The notes under the pieces: model-generated
Database searches by the model: none
Seen by the model: the letters and a program-made list of their open reading frames with translations, nothing else
Told to the model about the DNA's origin: nothing
Assembly (NCBI GenBank): GCA_023055505.1
Contig: JALIRH010000063.1
Span: forward strand, 2,063,501-2,127,500
DNA length: 64,000 nt
Source of the DNA: Callipepla californica brunnescens
Taxonomy: Eukaryota > Chordata > Aves > Galliformes > Odontophoridae
Direction of reading: 5' to 3'
Shown here: in pieces, positions 46,621 through 60,417 of the stretch
Position numbering within the stretch: the stretch's first letter is position 1
Layout: each line of letters begins with the position of its first letter
Translations under genes and position numbers: made by a program

Positions 46621-47774
46621 CATAATTCACATTTAATTTGTGTAGGACACAAAGGCTGACATAGCTTCCAAACTAAAAGAAAACATGGGATCTTTATTTA
46701 CGATGGGCTGGTTCTCCTGTGATGTGAAAGCTGGTTCCTTCCTAGCACACCTTGCTTTGTGACCAGGATTGGGCAACTGGAAGGAAGCAGTTCTGAGGAT
46801 TCCATTTCGAGAGCTGCTTTCGGACCTGAGGACCTAGGAGCCGACCTCTCCTTAAGATGTGAGACTGGAGTGTGGCTGACAATGTATTCCTTATTCATCC
46901 AGAATTGTATCACACACTGTGAGGTACGTAGGGAGGGAAGGGAGAAAAAGAGAGGAGGGAAGCGAATAATGTGCTGGGAGGTCTGAGGGATATTAAGTAC
47001 CTTTACGTGAGAAAGAAAGGCAAAAACGCATAGGAAGAGACTTGGAGTACTGGCAGCTGTATGCTGTTGTCAAAGTGAAAACGCAGAAGCTCGTGTACAA
47101 TTTCTGTTTGTGTCAGCTCCCCTCTGCACAAGCGCTGCTCCATGGGCTGGAAGCGCCAATGAGCCATTAAGACAGCACAACCCTCAGAGCAGAATGCTGT
47201 GGTGGGATGAGCATTACCCTTCAGACTTGCCAGATGCTGGCTGTGTCTGGGACAAATTCCTGTATGAGCTGTAGTTTTTCACTTCTGTCTACCTGTCAGC
47301 TTGCAGTGCTAACTGTTCTAAGCAAACTGTAGACCTTAGAGCCAGCTGTAGTGCCTGCAAAGAAATGCAGTGGATGCAGTGTGACCAAATGACATCCCGT
47401 GTCAGGAAGGGACCTTCTGCTGGTAGGAGCTACAGGTGATTTCTCTTCTGCATGGAGGGCCAGAATTTGTCTTCTAGCATCTTCACAAGGTGTGTGTGAT
47501 TTATCTGTTAATGTCAGCCATCTCCAGTACATTTCCTGTAAGTTTTTTTTTTTTTTTGCTGTAAGTTTTTATTGACCTTGTCTCTATGATGGTGAAGAAT
47601 AACACTTTCATCTCAAAATGCCAAATCTGCTTACAGATCTGAATTTCCCCTCCCATGCTAGTGTTCCTACAATCCCTGGGAAGACTGATGTGAGGTGAAA
47701 CCAAAGTCTAAATGGCTAGTCACAAGGAACAAACCACCACCACTGAGTCCCTGGTGCTTGCTGATTAAATCTTA

Positions 47775-48036
47775 TTGCAGTAATGTCTGCGAACAGCACT
47801 AAACCAGGAGGAGCTGCAAAGGGATCTTGACACAAGGGAGGGCTGGCCAATTGCTAATGACATGAAGTTAGCAAGAGCAAGTGTGGGACACTGCAGCTGG
47901 GATGGGACGATCCTGCCTCTGTGCACACACTGCACAAGGAGAGGCTGCAGAGCAGCCCCACACAAAGGGCTCAGGGGGTTCTGGGTCTGCGCCCAGCAGT
48001 GCTCACAGCCAGCCCTGCTGTGCTGTGAGAAGGCAA
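47775..48036 (+). mobile_element. CR1 fragment, unit 9
   Basis: Carries cactgcacaaggag plus private cacaagggagggc and cctgcctctg. Confidence 0.65.
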
Positions 48037-48361
48037 GTCCTAGCCTGGGGTCAGGTGGCTGCAGGCCCTCGCTGCTCTTGGTTCCTAAGGCTTCCGAGGT
48101 AATGCTTTGGCATCCCCCACTTAGCTGGGTGCCTCTCCCTCCATCCCCTTGGCTTGCTTACACACGGCTGCTCTGGCAGTTTGGGATTTCACCTTCTAAT
48201 AAAACAAATCAGGCAAGACAAGTGGAAAAGGTTTATGATTCCAACATTTATTTTCACAAGTATCAGTCCAAGAATAGTAAAAAAAATAAATAAAAGAAGT
48301 TTAAAGAACACAAGATAAAAATGATATGAACAAAATAACTTATTTTATTTACAGAGATTTT

Positions 48362-48773
48362 AGAAGTGATGCTACTAACTAATACATAGAAGTGATACTA
48401 CTAACTAATATGTAAAAGTGATACTACTAAATAATACATAAAATTGATAATACTCATACATAAAAGTGATAATACTAACTAATACATAAAAGTAATACTC
48501 CTAACTATTACAAGCAGGTGATACTATTAACTAAAACAGAGAAGTGATACTCCTAACTAATACACAGAGGTGATACTACTAACTAATACATAAAAGTAAT
48601 ACTACTAACTATTACATAGAGGTGATACTATTAACTATTACATACAGGTGATACTATTAACTAATACATAGAAGTGATACTCCAAACTAATACATAGAGA
48701 TGATACTACTAACTAATACAGAGAAGTGTTACTACTACCTAATACACAGAGGTGATACTCCTAACTAATACAT
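48362..48773 (+). repeat. 26-bp minisatellite, about 16 copies (unit 9)
   Basis: 412 bp, right end of the unit 6 type. Confidence 0.93.
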
Positions 48774-50397
48774 TTTGCCATTAACTAGGTCCCTGTGATC
48801 CCTATCAGTCTTCTGCTGGGCCAGTCTCTTCTTCCGCAGCTCAGTTCAGTCTGGCAGCGTCAGCCGAGGTTCTTCTCTTCCACACAGTTCTTCCTTGTTG
48901 GTCTTCTTGGCGCAGGCGGGCGTCATCGACGGTGAGGTGCGATGGGAGAAGAGGAACTAAAACAAATACAAAGGAGAAGAGTTAGTTGCTGCCACGCAAG
49001 TCAAGAAAGAAAAGGACAGCAAGGAGAGAAATGAGATATGGAATTTTGAACCGTGACATTGAAAAGTGCCCATGAAAAGTCCATGGTTCTGTTTCAGCCT
49101 CCAAGTGAGGCTGAAGTACTTTGAAAAAATAAAAACCCTGGCTTGTGTTTTCCCCCAAGGAGTGCCCTTAGAAATAAAAGAAGCTGCAGAGCACTTCTGG
49201 CCATCCCCCCCTCCTCCACTGCCCCAGGCTTATTGCACAGGAACACCCCTTGCACACCTCACTCTGCGATGAAGGCGCATCCTCTTCTCCCCGGCGATCT
49301 TCCAGCCACTCGTGCCTTCTGCAGGTGCTGGGCAGCATCAGGTCTTGTTCCTGCCTCGAACTCCGGAGGAGGCAAAGCGACGTCCAAGGACTCAAGCAGC
49401 GCATCTGCAGCACAGACAAAGGAAGTTTATCACTAGCCACTGCCTGTCTCATTATCAACTTTCTCACTCTCAAGAAGGTTTCTCTCCACCAACTGTCTTC
49501 CTATTACATATCTAGCTATGCTCTAACTCTTCTGCTTTCCACTAAGCCATCCATCCACCATCTCTCTAACTACCTGTCTTTCTATGTACGATCTATGCAC
49601 TAAATATCTCCCTACCAACTATCTACCTTGCTATCACCTCTGTCTCTATCAACTGTCTTACTATCCACTAGGTTTCTTGCTATCCGCCAGCTCTCTATCA
49701 ATCACTTGCAGTTCACTAACCATCAAGAGAAGAACTACCTTGCTATCCACTGTTTCACTATCCACTACTCTCAGTCCCTAACCACCAACCCGGGGCCCTC
49801 CCCCAGCACAGCCCGCACGGGGCTGCCAGCCCATCAGCTGCAGGTGCCCCGTTGGGGCCACAGCTGTAAGCAGGGCACTGCAGAGCTGCTGGGGGCTGCC
49901 AGGGAGGCAGCTGCAGCATGCGTACCTTCCTCTGAGCAGAAAGTGCTTACTCTCCTCTCTGTCACTCTTCTGGACGCTGTTCTTCCACCGGCGATGGAGC
50001 CACATCAGGTGTTGTTCTTCTTCTGGGAGGGAGAGTGGTGACTGTGGAATCCAGCAGCTAATCTGCGGCAGAGACAAAAGATGTTAATCACTATGAACTT
50101 TCTATGTGGTTATCTACTCTCTATCCACTGACTACCTCACTAGTGACTATGCTTTTATCCCATATCTCCCCAGATCTGGCTATGATCTACTTACCTGTAT
50201 CACTAGCAACTATTTTGCTGTCTACAAAGTATCTTGCTACCTACAAACCAACTCTCTATTAATGTCCTACCTTGCTATTTTCTCTCCCCACTATCAGTAT
50301 CACCAACACCTACCTCTTTTGCTAACAACTCTCTATCAGCTATCATGCTATCAACCATTGACCTCAATACGAACCATCTTACTTCTGTCTGTCTCGC

Positions 50398-50485
50398 CTA
50401 TCCTACACCTATCCTATACCTATCCTATGCCTATCCCATGCCTATCCCATGCCTATCCCATGCCTATCCCATGACTATCCTATGC
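50398..50485 (+). repeat. 11-bp minisatellite, 8 copies (unit 10)
   Basis: Same variant order as unit 9. Confidence 0.95.
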
Positions 50486-50492
50486 TACATGA

Positions 50493-51331
50493 TCACTGGG
50501 ACTCCTGTCCCGACCGGTCGCTGCTTTCCCTCAATGCCCCACACAGCCTGCACCGGCAACCAGGGCTGTGCAGGACTACCAGGGGCTGCCTGGGAAAGCA
50601 GCGGGAGCACAGCCGCAGCACGAACGGCAGCCTCAACGGGCACCACCAGACAGGGCCGGGAAGAGCGACCCTGGGAGCCTGCACAGATGGCAGCGGCAGG
50701 CACCCCGATGGAAAAATAAGTACTGGTGGTGGGCACGGATTTAAATTAGGTGCCATAATGGGCCGCCGGTGGCAGGGCGAGAAGACGACCCTGACTGGGG
50801 CGATGCGGGCGGTGGGTGGCGGCAGCGGGCAGGGCGCAGCAGGGACCGGCAGGGCGGTGGTGGCCGGGGTTGTCGTCTCCGGCTCAGCTCGGTCGTCGGC
50901 GTTACGGGTGAAGAGGACCTGCGAGAAAAGCACGGAGAAGAGGCGGTCGCCGCCGGGTCGAGAGGGAGAACGAGACGGAGGAGCGCGACCCCGACTGCGA
51001 CAGAGAGCGCGCCCTCGGCTCCTCTCCGCCGTACCTCTCCGCTCGCGGAAGGCCCGTCTCCTCCGCCCTGGTCCCCCGCGGTCCGGCGGCGTTTCTCGGG
51101 CACGCCGAAGTCTGCTTCGTCGGCAGCTCCGCGCCGCCGACGAGCGCCCGTCCCCGCGCCGCGGCCCTCGGCGCCGCCCTGTTGGTGCCGCGGGTGCCGT
51201 GCGGGCTCCGGAGCGGCGTCGGGCGCCGTTCCCGTCTCGCAGGCGGGAGCGGATGGTGAAGATGTTAACGAGGCCCCGGACGGCTCTCGCTCGGCTCCCG
51301 CTGCGCTCGGAGAACCGCGGCCGCGTCGCAT
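50493..51331 (-). CDS. Candidate spliced ORF, gene copy 10
   Basis: Exon 1 is 51035-51331 and exon 2 is 50493-50918, with the copy 9 type exon 2 start. Modules: B 49926-50062, A 49263-49404, C 48841-48956. Module B has a private change putting TAG directly after the first codon of the frame shared with module A. Confidence 0.4.
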
Positions 51332-53120
51332 CGCTCCGGCTGCCTGCGGCTTGTGATCGGCCCCGGGTTGCAACTGCCTCCGGCGCGAGGGAACCAACGG
51401 CGTCGAGGCACACGCGCCGCGGCCCCGCGCCGTCGGAGCGCGGAACGCCGCTCACCGCCGCCGGGTTGGGGTTGGCGGTGGTCCCGTCGGAGCCGGGGGT
51501 TCAGCTCGAGCACCCGAGGGCCCCGAGGGCCGAGGTCGGCACGAGGTTCTCGGCCACGGGGCTCGGCTGCACCCCCGCAGTGCTTGGCCGTGCCGGTCTG
51601 CTCCTTGGTTCTGGACCTAACTGCGGTTCAGCAGTGCTTTTCAGCTCCGAGCAGTCTGCTCTTCGTTTGCTGGAATTATTAAAAAAATAAAAAATAAATG
51701 AAATAGCCTTGTTTTTCTTCAAGTCCCTGCTCTGAGCTGTACAGTACGTGCAGTGCTGGTTATGCACCGGCGTGCTGTGCAGAACTCTGCTGTCAATTTC
51801 ACACAGAAGTGTTCCATTCCGGTTACTTCTATGAGACTGGAGACACAGAGCAAGAAATAGTTGTGTAGAAATTGGTCATGGAATGGCAGTATGTGAGCAA
51901 GCAGGATGCTGGTCTGCTGGAAGTGGTTTGCAGTCAGTCCAGGTGCTCAAGTGTCCTAACCGCTATTCACATTTAATTTGTGTAGGACGCAAAGGCTGAC
52001 ATAGCTTCCAAACTAAAAGAAAATATGGGATCTTTATTTACGATGGGCTGGTTCTCCTGTGATGTGAAAGCTGGTTCCTTCCTAGCACACCTTGCTTTGT
52101 GTCCAAGATTGGGCAACTGGAAGGAAGCAGTTCTGAGGACTCCATTTCGAGAGCTGCTTTCCATCCTGAGGACCTAGGAGAAGACCTCTCCTTAAGATGT
52201 GAGACTGGAGTGTGGCTGACTGTATTCCTTATTCATCCAGAATTGTATCACACACTGTGAGGTACTCCAGGCACGGAAGGGAGAGAAAGAGAGGAGGGAA
52301 GTGAATAATGTGCTGGGAGGTCTGAGGGATATTAAGTACCTTTACGTGAGAAAGAAAGGCAAAAACGCATAGGAAGAGACTTGGAGTACTGGTAGCTGTA
52401 TGCTGTTGTCAAAGTGAAAACGCAGAAGCTCGTGTACAATTTCTGTTTGTGTCAGCTCCCCTCTGCACAAGCGCTGCTGCATGGGCTGGAAGTGCCGATG
52501 AGCCATCAAGACAGCACAACCCTCAGAGCAGAATGCTGTGGTGGGATGAGCATTACCCTTCAGACTTGCCAGATGCTGGCTGTGTCTGGGCCAAATTCCT
52601 GAATGAGCTGTAGTTTTTCACTTCTGTCTACCTGTCAGCTTGCAGTGCTATATGTTCTAAGCAAATTGTAGACCTTCGAGCCAGCTGTAGTGCCTGCAAA
52701 GAAATGCAGTGGATGCAGTGTGACCAAATGACATCCCGTGTCAGGAAGGGACCTTCTGCTGATAGTAGCTACAGGTGATTTCTCTTCTGCATGGAGGGCC
52801 AGAATGTGTCTTCTAGCATCTTCACAAGGTGTGTGTGATTTATCTGTTGATGTCAGCCATCTCCAGTACATTTCCTGTAAGTTTTTTTTTTAGTTTTTTT
52901 TTTGCTGTAAGTTTTTATTGACCTTGTCTCTATGATGGTGAAGAATAACACTTTCATCTCAAAATGCCAAATCTGCTTACAGATCTGAATTTCCCCTCCC
53001 ATGCTAGTGTTCCTACAATCCCTGGGAAGACTGATGTGAGGTGAAACCAAAGTCTAAATGGCTAGTCACAAGGAACAAACCACCACCACTGAGTCCCTGG
53101 TGCTTGCTGATTAAATCTTA

Positions 53121-53382
53121 TTGCAGTAATGTCTGCGAACAGCACTAAACCAGGAGGAGCTGCAAAGGGATCTTGACACATGGGACAGCTGGCCAATTGC
53201 TAATGACATGAAGTTAGCAAGAGCAAGTGTGGGACACTGCAGCTGGGATGGGACGATCCTGTCTCTGTGCACACACTGTGCTAGGAGAGGCTGCAGAGCA
53301 GCCCCACACAAAGGGCTCAGGGGGTTCTGGGTCTGCGCCCAGCAGTGCCCACAGCCAGCCCTGCTGTGCTGTGAGAAGGCAA
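53121..53382 (+). mobile_element. CR1 fragment, unit 10
   Basis: Private gggacagctgg; otherwise the common form. Confidence 0.65.
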
Positions 53383-53708
53383 GTCCTAGCCTGGGGTCAG
53401 GTGGCTGCAGGCCCTCGCTGCTCCTGGTTCCTAAGGCTTCCGAGGTAATGCTTTGGCATCCCCCACTTAGCTGGGTGCCTCTCCCTCCATCCCCTTGGCT
53501 TGCTTACACACGGCTGCTCTGGCAGTTTGGGATTTCACCTTCTAATAAAACAAATCAGGCAAGACAAGTGGAAAAGGTTTATGATTCCAACATTTATTTT
53601 CACAAGTATCAGTCCAAGAATAGTAAAAAAAAATAAATAAAAGAAGTTTAAAGAACACAAGATAAAAATGATATGAACAAAATAACTTATTTTATTTACA
53701 GAGATTTT

Positions 53709-54121
53709 AGAAGTGATGCTACTAACTAATACATAGAAGTGATACTACTAACTAATATGTAAAAGTGATACTACTAAATAATACATAAAATTGATAATAC
53801 TAATACATAAAAGTGATAATATTAACTAATACATAAAAGTAATACTCCTAACTATTGCAAGCAGGTGATACTATTAACTAAAACAGAGAAGTGATACTCC
53901 TAACTAATACACAGAGGTGATACTACTAACTAATACATAAAAGTAATACTACTAACTATTACATAGAGGTGATACTATTAACTATTACATACAGGTGATA
54001 CTATTAACTAATACATAGAAGTGATACTCCTAACTAATACATAGAGGTGATACTACTAACTAATACAGAGAAGTGTTACTACTACCTAATACACAGAGGT
54101 GATACTCCTATCTAAATACAT
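53709..54121 (+). repeat. 26-bp minisatellite, about 16 copies (unit 10)
   Basis: 413 bp, right end of the unit 1 type. Confidence 0.93.
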
Positions 54122-55748
54122 TTTGCCATTAACTAGGTCCCTGTGATCCCTATCAGTCTTCTGCTGGGCCAGTCTCTTCTTCCGCAGCTCAGTTCAGTCT
54201 GGCAGCGTCAGCCGAGGTTCTTCTCTTCCACACAGTTCTTCCTTGTTGGTCTTCTTGGCGCAGGCGGGCGTCATCGACGGTGAGGTGCGATGGGAGAAGA
54301 GGAACTAAAACAAATACAAAGGAGAAGAGTTAGTTGCTGCCACGCAAGTCAAGAAAGAAAAGGACAGCAACGAGAGAAATGAGATATGGAATTTTGAACC
54401 GTGACATTGAAAAGTGCCCATGAAAAGTCCATGGTTCTGTTTCAGCCTCCAAGTGAGGCTAAAGTCCGTTGGAAAAATAAAAACCCCGACTGGCGTTTTC
54501 CCCCAAGGAGTGCCCTTAGAAATAAAAGAAGCTGCAGAGCACTTCTGGCCATCCCCCCCTCCTCCACTGCCCCAGGCTTATTGCACAGGAACACCCCTTG
54601 CACACCTCACTCTGCGATGAAGGCGCATCCTCTTCTCCCCGGCGATCTTCCAGCCACTCCTGCCTTCTGCAGGTGCTGGGCAGCATCAGGTCTTGTTCCT
54701 GCCTCGAACTCCGGAGGAGGCAAAGCGACGTCCAAGGACTCAAGCAGCGCATCTGCAGCACAGACAAAGGAAGTTTATCACTAGCCACTGCCTGTCTCAT
54801 TATCAACTTTCTCACTCTCAAGAAGGTTTCTCTCCACCAACTGTCTTCCTATTACATATCTAGCTATGCTCTAACTCTTCTGCTTTCCACTAAGCCATCC
54901 ATCCACCATCTCTCTACCAACTACCTGTCTTTCAATGCACTAGCTATGCACTAAATATCTCCCTACCAACTATCTACCTTGCTATCACCTCTGTCTCTAT
55001 CAACTCTCTTGCTACCCACTAGGTCTCTTGCTATCCGCCAGCTCCCTATCAATCACTTGCAGTTCACTAAGCATCAAGAGAAGAACTACCTTGCTATCCA
55101 CTGTTTCACTATCCACTACTCTCAGTCCCTAACCACCAACCCAGGGCCCTCCCACTGCACAGCCCGCACGGGGCTGCCAGCCCATCAGCTGCAGGTGCCC
55201 TGTTGGGGCCACAGCTGTAAGCAGGGCACTGCAGAGCTGCTGGGGGCTGCCAGGGAGGCAGCTGCAGCATGCGTACCTTCCTCTGAGCAGAAAGTGCTTA
55301 CTCTCCTCTCTGTCACTCTTCTGGACGCTGTTCTTCCACCGGCGATGGAGCCACATCAGGTGTTGTTCTTCTTCTGGGAGGGAGAGTGGTGACTGTGGAC
55401 TCCAGCAGCTCATCTGCGGCAGAGACAAAAGATGTTAATCACTATTAACATTCTACGTTGTTATCTACTCTCTATCCACTGACTACCACACTAGTGTCTT
55501 TTCTTTTATCCCCTATCTCCCCAGATCTGGCTATGATCTACTTACCTGTATCACTAGCAACTATTTTGCTGTCTACAAAGTATCTTGCTACCTACAAACC
55601 AACTCTCTATTAATGTCCTACCTTGCTATTTTCTCTCCCCACTATCAGTATCACCAACACCTACCTCTTTTGCTAACAACTCTCCATCAGCTATCTTGCT
55701 ATCAACCATTGACCTCAATACGAACCATCTTACTTCTGTCTGTCTCGC

Positions 55749-55847
55749 CTATCCTACACCTATCCTATACCTATCCTATGCCTATCCCATGCCTATCCCA
55801 TGCCTATCCCATGCCTATCCCATGCCTATCCCATGCCTATCCTATGC
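55749..55847 (+). repeat. 11-bp minisatellite, 9 copies (unit 11)
   Basis: Starts like unit 9 but has five consecutive C-type copies and lacks the catga variant. Confidence 0.95.
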
Positions 55848-55854
55848 TACATGA

Positions 55855-56693
55855 TCACTGGGACTCCTGTCCCGACCGGTCGCTGCTTTCCCTCAATGCC
55901 CCACACAGCCTGCACCGGCAACCAGGGCTGTGCAGGACTACCAGGGGCTGCCTAGGAAAGCAGCGGGAGCACAGCCGCAGCACGAACGGCAGCCTCAACG
56001 GGCACCACCAGACAGGGCCGGGAAGAGCGACCCTGGGAGCCTGCACAGATGGCAGCGGCAGGCACCCCGATGGAATAATAAGTATTGGTGGTGGGCACGG
56101 ATTTAAATTAGGTGCCATAATTGGCCGCCGGTGGCAGGGCGAGAAGACGACCCTGACTGGGGCGATGCGGGCGGTGGGTGGCGGCAGCGGGCAGGGCGCA
56201 GCAGGGACCGGCAGGGCGGTGGTGGCCGGGGTTGTCGTCTCCGGCTCAGCTCGGTCGTCATCGGCACGGGTGAAGGGGACCTGCGAGAAAAGCACGGAGA
56301 AGAGGCGGTCGCCGCCGGGTCGAGAGGGAGAACGAGACGGAGGAGCGCGACCCCGACTGCGACAGAGAGCGCGCCCTCGGCTCCTCTCCGCCGTACCTCT
56401 CCGCTCGCGGAAGGCCCGTCTCCTCCGCCCTGGTCCCCCGCGGTCCGGCGGCGTTTCTCGGGCACGCCGAAGTCTGCTTCGTCGGCAGCTCCGCGCCGCC
56501 GACGAGCGCCCGTCCCCGCGCCGCGGCCCTCGGCGCCGCCCTGTTGGTGCCGCGGGTGCCGTGCGGGCTCCGGAGCGGCGTCGGGCGCCGTTCCCGTCTC
56601 GCAGGCGGGAGCGGATGGTGAAGATGTTAACGAGGCCCCGGACGGCTCTCGCTCGGCTCCCGCTGCGCTCGGAGAACCGCGGCCGCGTCGCAT
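55855..56693 (-). CDS. Candidate spliced ORF, gene copy 11
   Basis: Exon 1 is 56397-56693 and exon 2 is 55855-56280, with the unit 2 type exon 2. A private change (ataattggcc near 56118) alters the Pro codon just before Ile-Met to Gln. Modules: B 55277-55413, A 54611-54752, C 54189-54304. Confidence 0.4.
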
Positions 56694-57309
56694 CGCTCCG
56701 GCTGCCTGCGGCTTGTGATCGGCCCCGGGTTGCAACTGCCTCCGGCGCGAGGGAACCAACGGCGTCGAGGCACACGCGCCGCGGCCCCGCGCCGTCGGAG
56801 CGCGGAACGCCGCTCACCGCCGCCGGGTTGGGGTTGGCGGTGGTCCCGTCGGAGCCGGGGGTTCAGCTCGAGCACCCGAGGGCCCCGAGGGCCGAGGTCG
56901 GCACGAGGTTCTCGGCCACGGGGCTCGGCTGCACCCCCGCAGTGCTTGGCCGTGCCGGTCTGCTCCTTGGTTCTGGACCTAACTGCGGTTCAGCAGTGCT
57001 TTTCAGCTCCGAGCAGTCTGCTCTTCGTTTGCTGGAATTATTAAAAAAATAAAAAATAAATGAAATAGCCTTGTTTTTCTTCAAGTCCCTGCTCTGAGCT
57101 GTACAGTACGTACAGTGCTGGTTATGCACCGGTGTGCTGTGCAGAACTCTGCTGTCAATTTCACACAGAAGTGTTCCATTCCGGTTACTTCTATGAGACT
57201 GGAGACACAGAGCAAGAAATAGTTGTGTAGAAATTGGTCATGGAATGGCAGTATGTGAGCAAGCTTGATGCTGGTCTGCTGGAAGTGGCGTGCAATTAGT
57301 CCGGATGCT

Positions 57310-58298
57310 GATGCTATCTTGATGAGTGCTGTCCTTCTCTTCTACTGTTTCTCTTTCATATAGAATATAGAAAAACAGCAGACACGTTAATGAAAATGTT
57401 TGTTGTTTTATTTTCCTTGAAAAAGGTTTGCATGTCATTGCAGGGATATAAAACATCTGTGAAATGTACATTGCATATCTGTATGTGTCGTTAATCGTTG
57501 CATTTTTTCCCTTTGGATTCTGGAACTGCAGACTGTGGAGGGTTATTGAATCTTTATTGCTTCTGAGTTCCAGGATTGATATTCAGAAATTGAGGCTGTG
57601 TAACATCAGCAGTCTGACTTTGCTTCCTGTGCACTGCAGCTTTAAATTTCTAAAGAGTTCCAGCGGCGTGTTAAAATAAGAAGCGGGTGCAGGCTCCACT
57701 TCCTGGACACTTTGCTTTTGTTCTTTCTTGGTTTCAGTCTAAAATAAGTCATTCCAAATAAAAGCCTATTTTTGTTCTCTGTGGGTGGAAAAACCTTGCC
57801 TCCCTTGGTTCTCGTGCCGTGCGCATCGCCGTGAGATATGTATGCAGAGTGTTAGCATCTGAGAGATACTTCGGAGTGCTGGTCACGTGCTAGGAGCGGG
57901 AATAAAAGTTCCCCTTTGAAACATGGAGGTTCAGACGTATTTACAGCATTGTGCTTTCCACCCTTCAGCGTTTGTAAATGAAGGAAACGTCTGAAGGGAT
58001 CACTTGGGCTGCTGCATGAAGAAAGCCACCATGACTGCAGATGGGAGACTTTGGAGGCACGGACTTGGGAAAGGTGTGCTGTGGTCAGGCAAGAGGGCAA
58101 ACCAGAGCCCGCACAGGAGCTGCTTAAATCACAGAATTAGAAAATGAAGCTTAAGAAGTCTCTTATTCCTTTCCCTCTGCTCCCCAAGGAAGGAGTTGTA
58201 ATGCCCAAACTGTTTTTGACAGATGAATGTTTGGCCTGTTCAGAAAAATTCAAGTGACGGAGACTCCACAACTTCCCAAGGCAATCCATTCCAGTGCT
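57310..58298. other. 989-bp tail segment of long units (unit 11)
   Basis: Nearly the same as the unit 9 copy, with scattered substitutions (for example tccggatgctg at the left edge, ttattttcc in place of the T run near 57407). Confidence 0.85.
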
Positions 58299-58311
58299 CA
58301 ACTGTCCTAAC
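58126..58311 (-). mobile_element. CR1 LINE 3'-end fragment, antisense (unit 11)
   Basis: Same fragment as at 46435-46620, with one difference noticed (tttccctctg for tttacctctg). Confidence 0.6.
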
Positions 58312-59470
58312 CATAATTCACATTTAATTTGTGTAGGACACAAAGGCTGACATAGCTTCCAAACTAAAAGAAAACATGGGATCTTTATTTACGATGGGCT
58401 GGTTCTCCTGTGATGTGAAAGCTGGTTCCTTCCTAGCACACCTTGCTTTGTGACCAGGATTGGGCAACTGGAAGGAAGCAGTTCTGAGGATTCCATTTCG
58501 AGAGCTGCTTTCCGACCTGAGGACCTAGGAGAAGACCTCTCCTTAAGATGTGAGACTGGAGTGTGGCTGACAATGTATTCCTTATTCATCCAGAATTGTA
58601 TCACACACTGTGAGGTACTCCAGGCACGGAAGGGAGAGAAAGAGAGGAGGGAAGTGAATAATGTGCTGGGAGGTCTGAGGGATATTAAGTACCTTTACGT
58701 GAGAAAGAAAGGCAAAAACGCATAGGAAGAGACTTGGAGTACTGGCAGCTGTATGCTGTTGTCAAAGTGAAAACGCAGAAGCTCGTGTACAATTTCTGTT
58801 TGTGTCAGCTCCCCTCTGCACAAGCGCTGCTCCATGGGCTGGAAGCGCCAATGAGCCATTAAGACAGCACAACCCTCAGAGCAGAATGCTGTGGTGGGAT
58901 GAGCATTACCCTTCAGACTTGCCAGATGCTGGCTGTGTCTGGGACAAATTCCTGTATGAGCTGTAGTTTTTAACTTCTGTCTACCTGTCAGCTTGCAGTG
59001 CTAACTGTTCTAAGCAAACTGTAGACCTTAGAGCCAGCTGTAGTGCCTGCAAAGAAATGCAGTGGATGCAGTGTGACCAAATGACATCCCGTGTCAGGAA
59101 GGGACCTTCTGCTGGTAGGAGCTACAGGTGATTTCTCTTCTGCATGGAGGGCCAGAATGTGTCTTCTAGCATCTTCACAAGGTGTGTGTGATTTATCTGT
59201 TAATGTCAGCCATCTCCAGTACATTTCCTGCAATTTTTTTTTTTTTTTTTTTTGCTGTAAGTTTTTATTGACCTTGTCTCTATGATGGTGAAGAATAACA
59301 CTTTCATCTCAAAATGCCAAATCTGCTTACAGATCTGAATTTCCCCTCCCATGCTAGTGTTCCTACAATCCCTGGGAAGACTGATGTGAGGTGAAACCAA
59401 AGTCTAAATGGCTAGTCACAAGGAACTAACCACCACCACTGAGTCCCTGGTGCTTGCTGATTAAATCTTA

Positions 59471-59732
59471 TTGCAGTAATGTCTGCGAACAGCACTAAAC
59501 CAGGAGGAGCTGCAAAGGGATCTTGACACATGGGACGGCTGGCCAATTGCTAATGACATGAAGTTAGCAAGAGCAAGTGTGGGACACTGCAGCTGGGATG
59601 GGACGATCCTGTCTCTGTGCACATACTGTGCTAGGAGAGGCTGCAGAGCAGCCCCACACAAAGGGCTCAGGGGGTTCTGGGTCTGCGACCAGCAGTGCCC
59701 ACAGCCAGCCCTGCTGTGCTGTGAGAAGGCAA
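59471..59732 (+). mobile_element. CR1 fragment, unit 11
   Basis: Private cacatactgtg and tctgcgaccagc. Confidence 0.65.
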
Positions 59733-60057
59733 GTCCTAGCCTGGGGTCAGGTGGCTGCAGGCCCTCGCTGCTCCTGGTTCCTAAGGCTTCCGAGGTAATG
59801 CTTTGGCATCCCCCACTTAGCTGGGTGCCTCTCCCTCCATCCCCTTGGCTTGCTTACACACGGCTGCTCTGGCAGTTTGGGATTTCACCTTCTAATAAAA
59901 CAAATCAGGCAAGACAAGTGGAAAAGGTTTATGATTCCAACATTTATTTTCACAAGTATCAGTCCAAGAATAGTAAAAAAAATAAATAAAAGAAGTTTAA
60001 AGAACACAAGATAAAAATGATATGAACAAAATAACTTATTTTATTTACAGAGATTTT

Positions 60058-60417
60058 AGAAGTGATGCTACTAACTAATACATAGAAGTGATACTACTAA
60101 CTAATATGTAAAAGTGATACTACTAAATAATACATAAAATTGATAATACTAATACATAAAAGTGATAATATTAACTAATACATAAAAGTAATACTCCTAA
60201 CTAATACACAGAAGTGATACTACTAACTAATACATAAAAGTAATACTACTAACTATTACATAGAGGTGATACTATTAACTATTACATACAGGTGATACTA
60301 TTAACTAATACATAGAAGTGATACTCCTAACTAATACATAGAGATGATACTACTAACTAATACAGAGAAGTGTTACTACTACCTAATACACAGAGGTGAT
60401 ACTCCTAACTAATACAT
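60058..60417 (+). repeat. 26-bp minisatellite, about 14 copies (unit 11)
   Basis: 360 bp, right end of the unit 6 type. Confidence 0.93.

Larger units (their letters stand above)
42724..49052 (+). repeat. Macrosatellite unit 9 (6329 bp, long type)
   Basis: It keeps the 989-bp tail segment (45619-46607) missing from short units. The core has the ccccggtgg and cggcgttacgggtgaagagg variants shared with unit 12. A 3-bp deletion (ctctctaactacc near 43240) is shared with unit 10. The poly-T flank reads cctgtaag instead of cctgcaa. Confidence 0.97.
49053..54400 (+). repeat. Macrosatellite unit 10 (5348 bp, short type; mosaic)
   Basis: The left part, the 11-bp array and the cggcgttacgg core variant follow unit 9. 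The tail follows the short units 1-6, including the deletion junction near 51940. The poly-T is split into two 10-T runs by AG (52872-52893). Confidence 0.97.
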
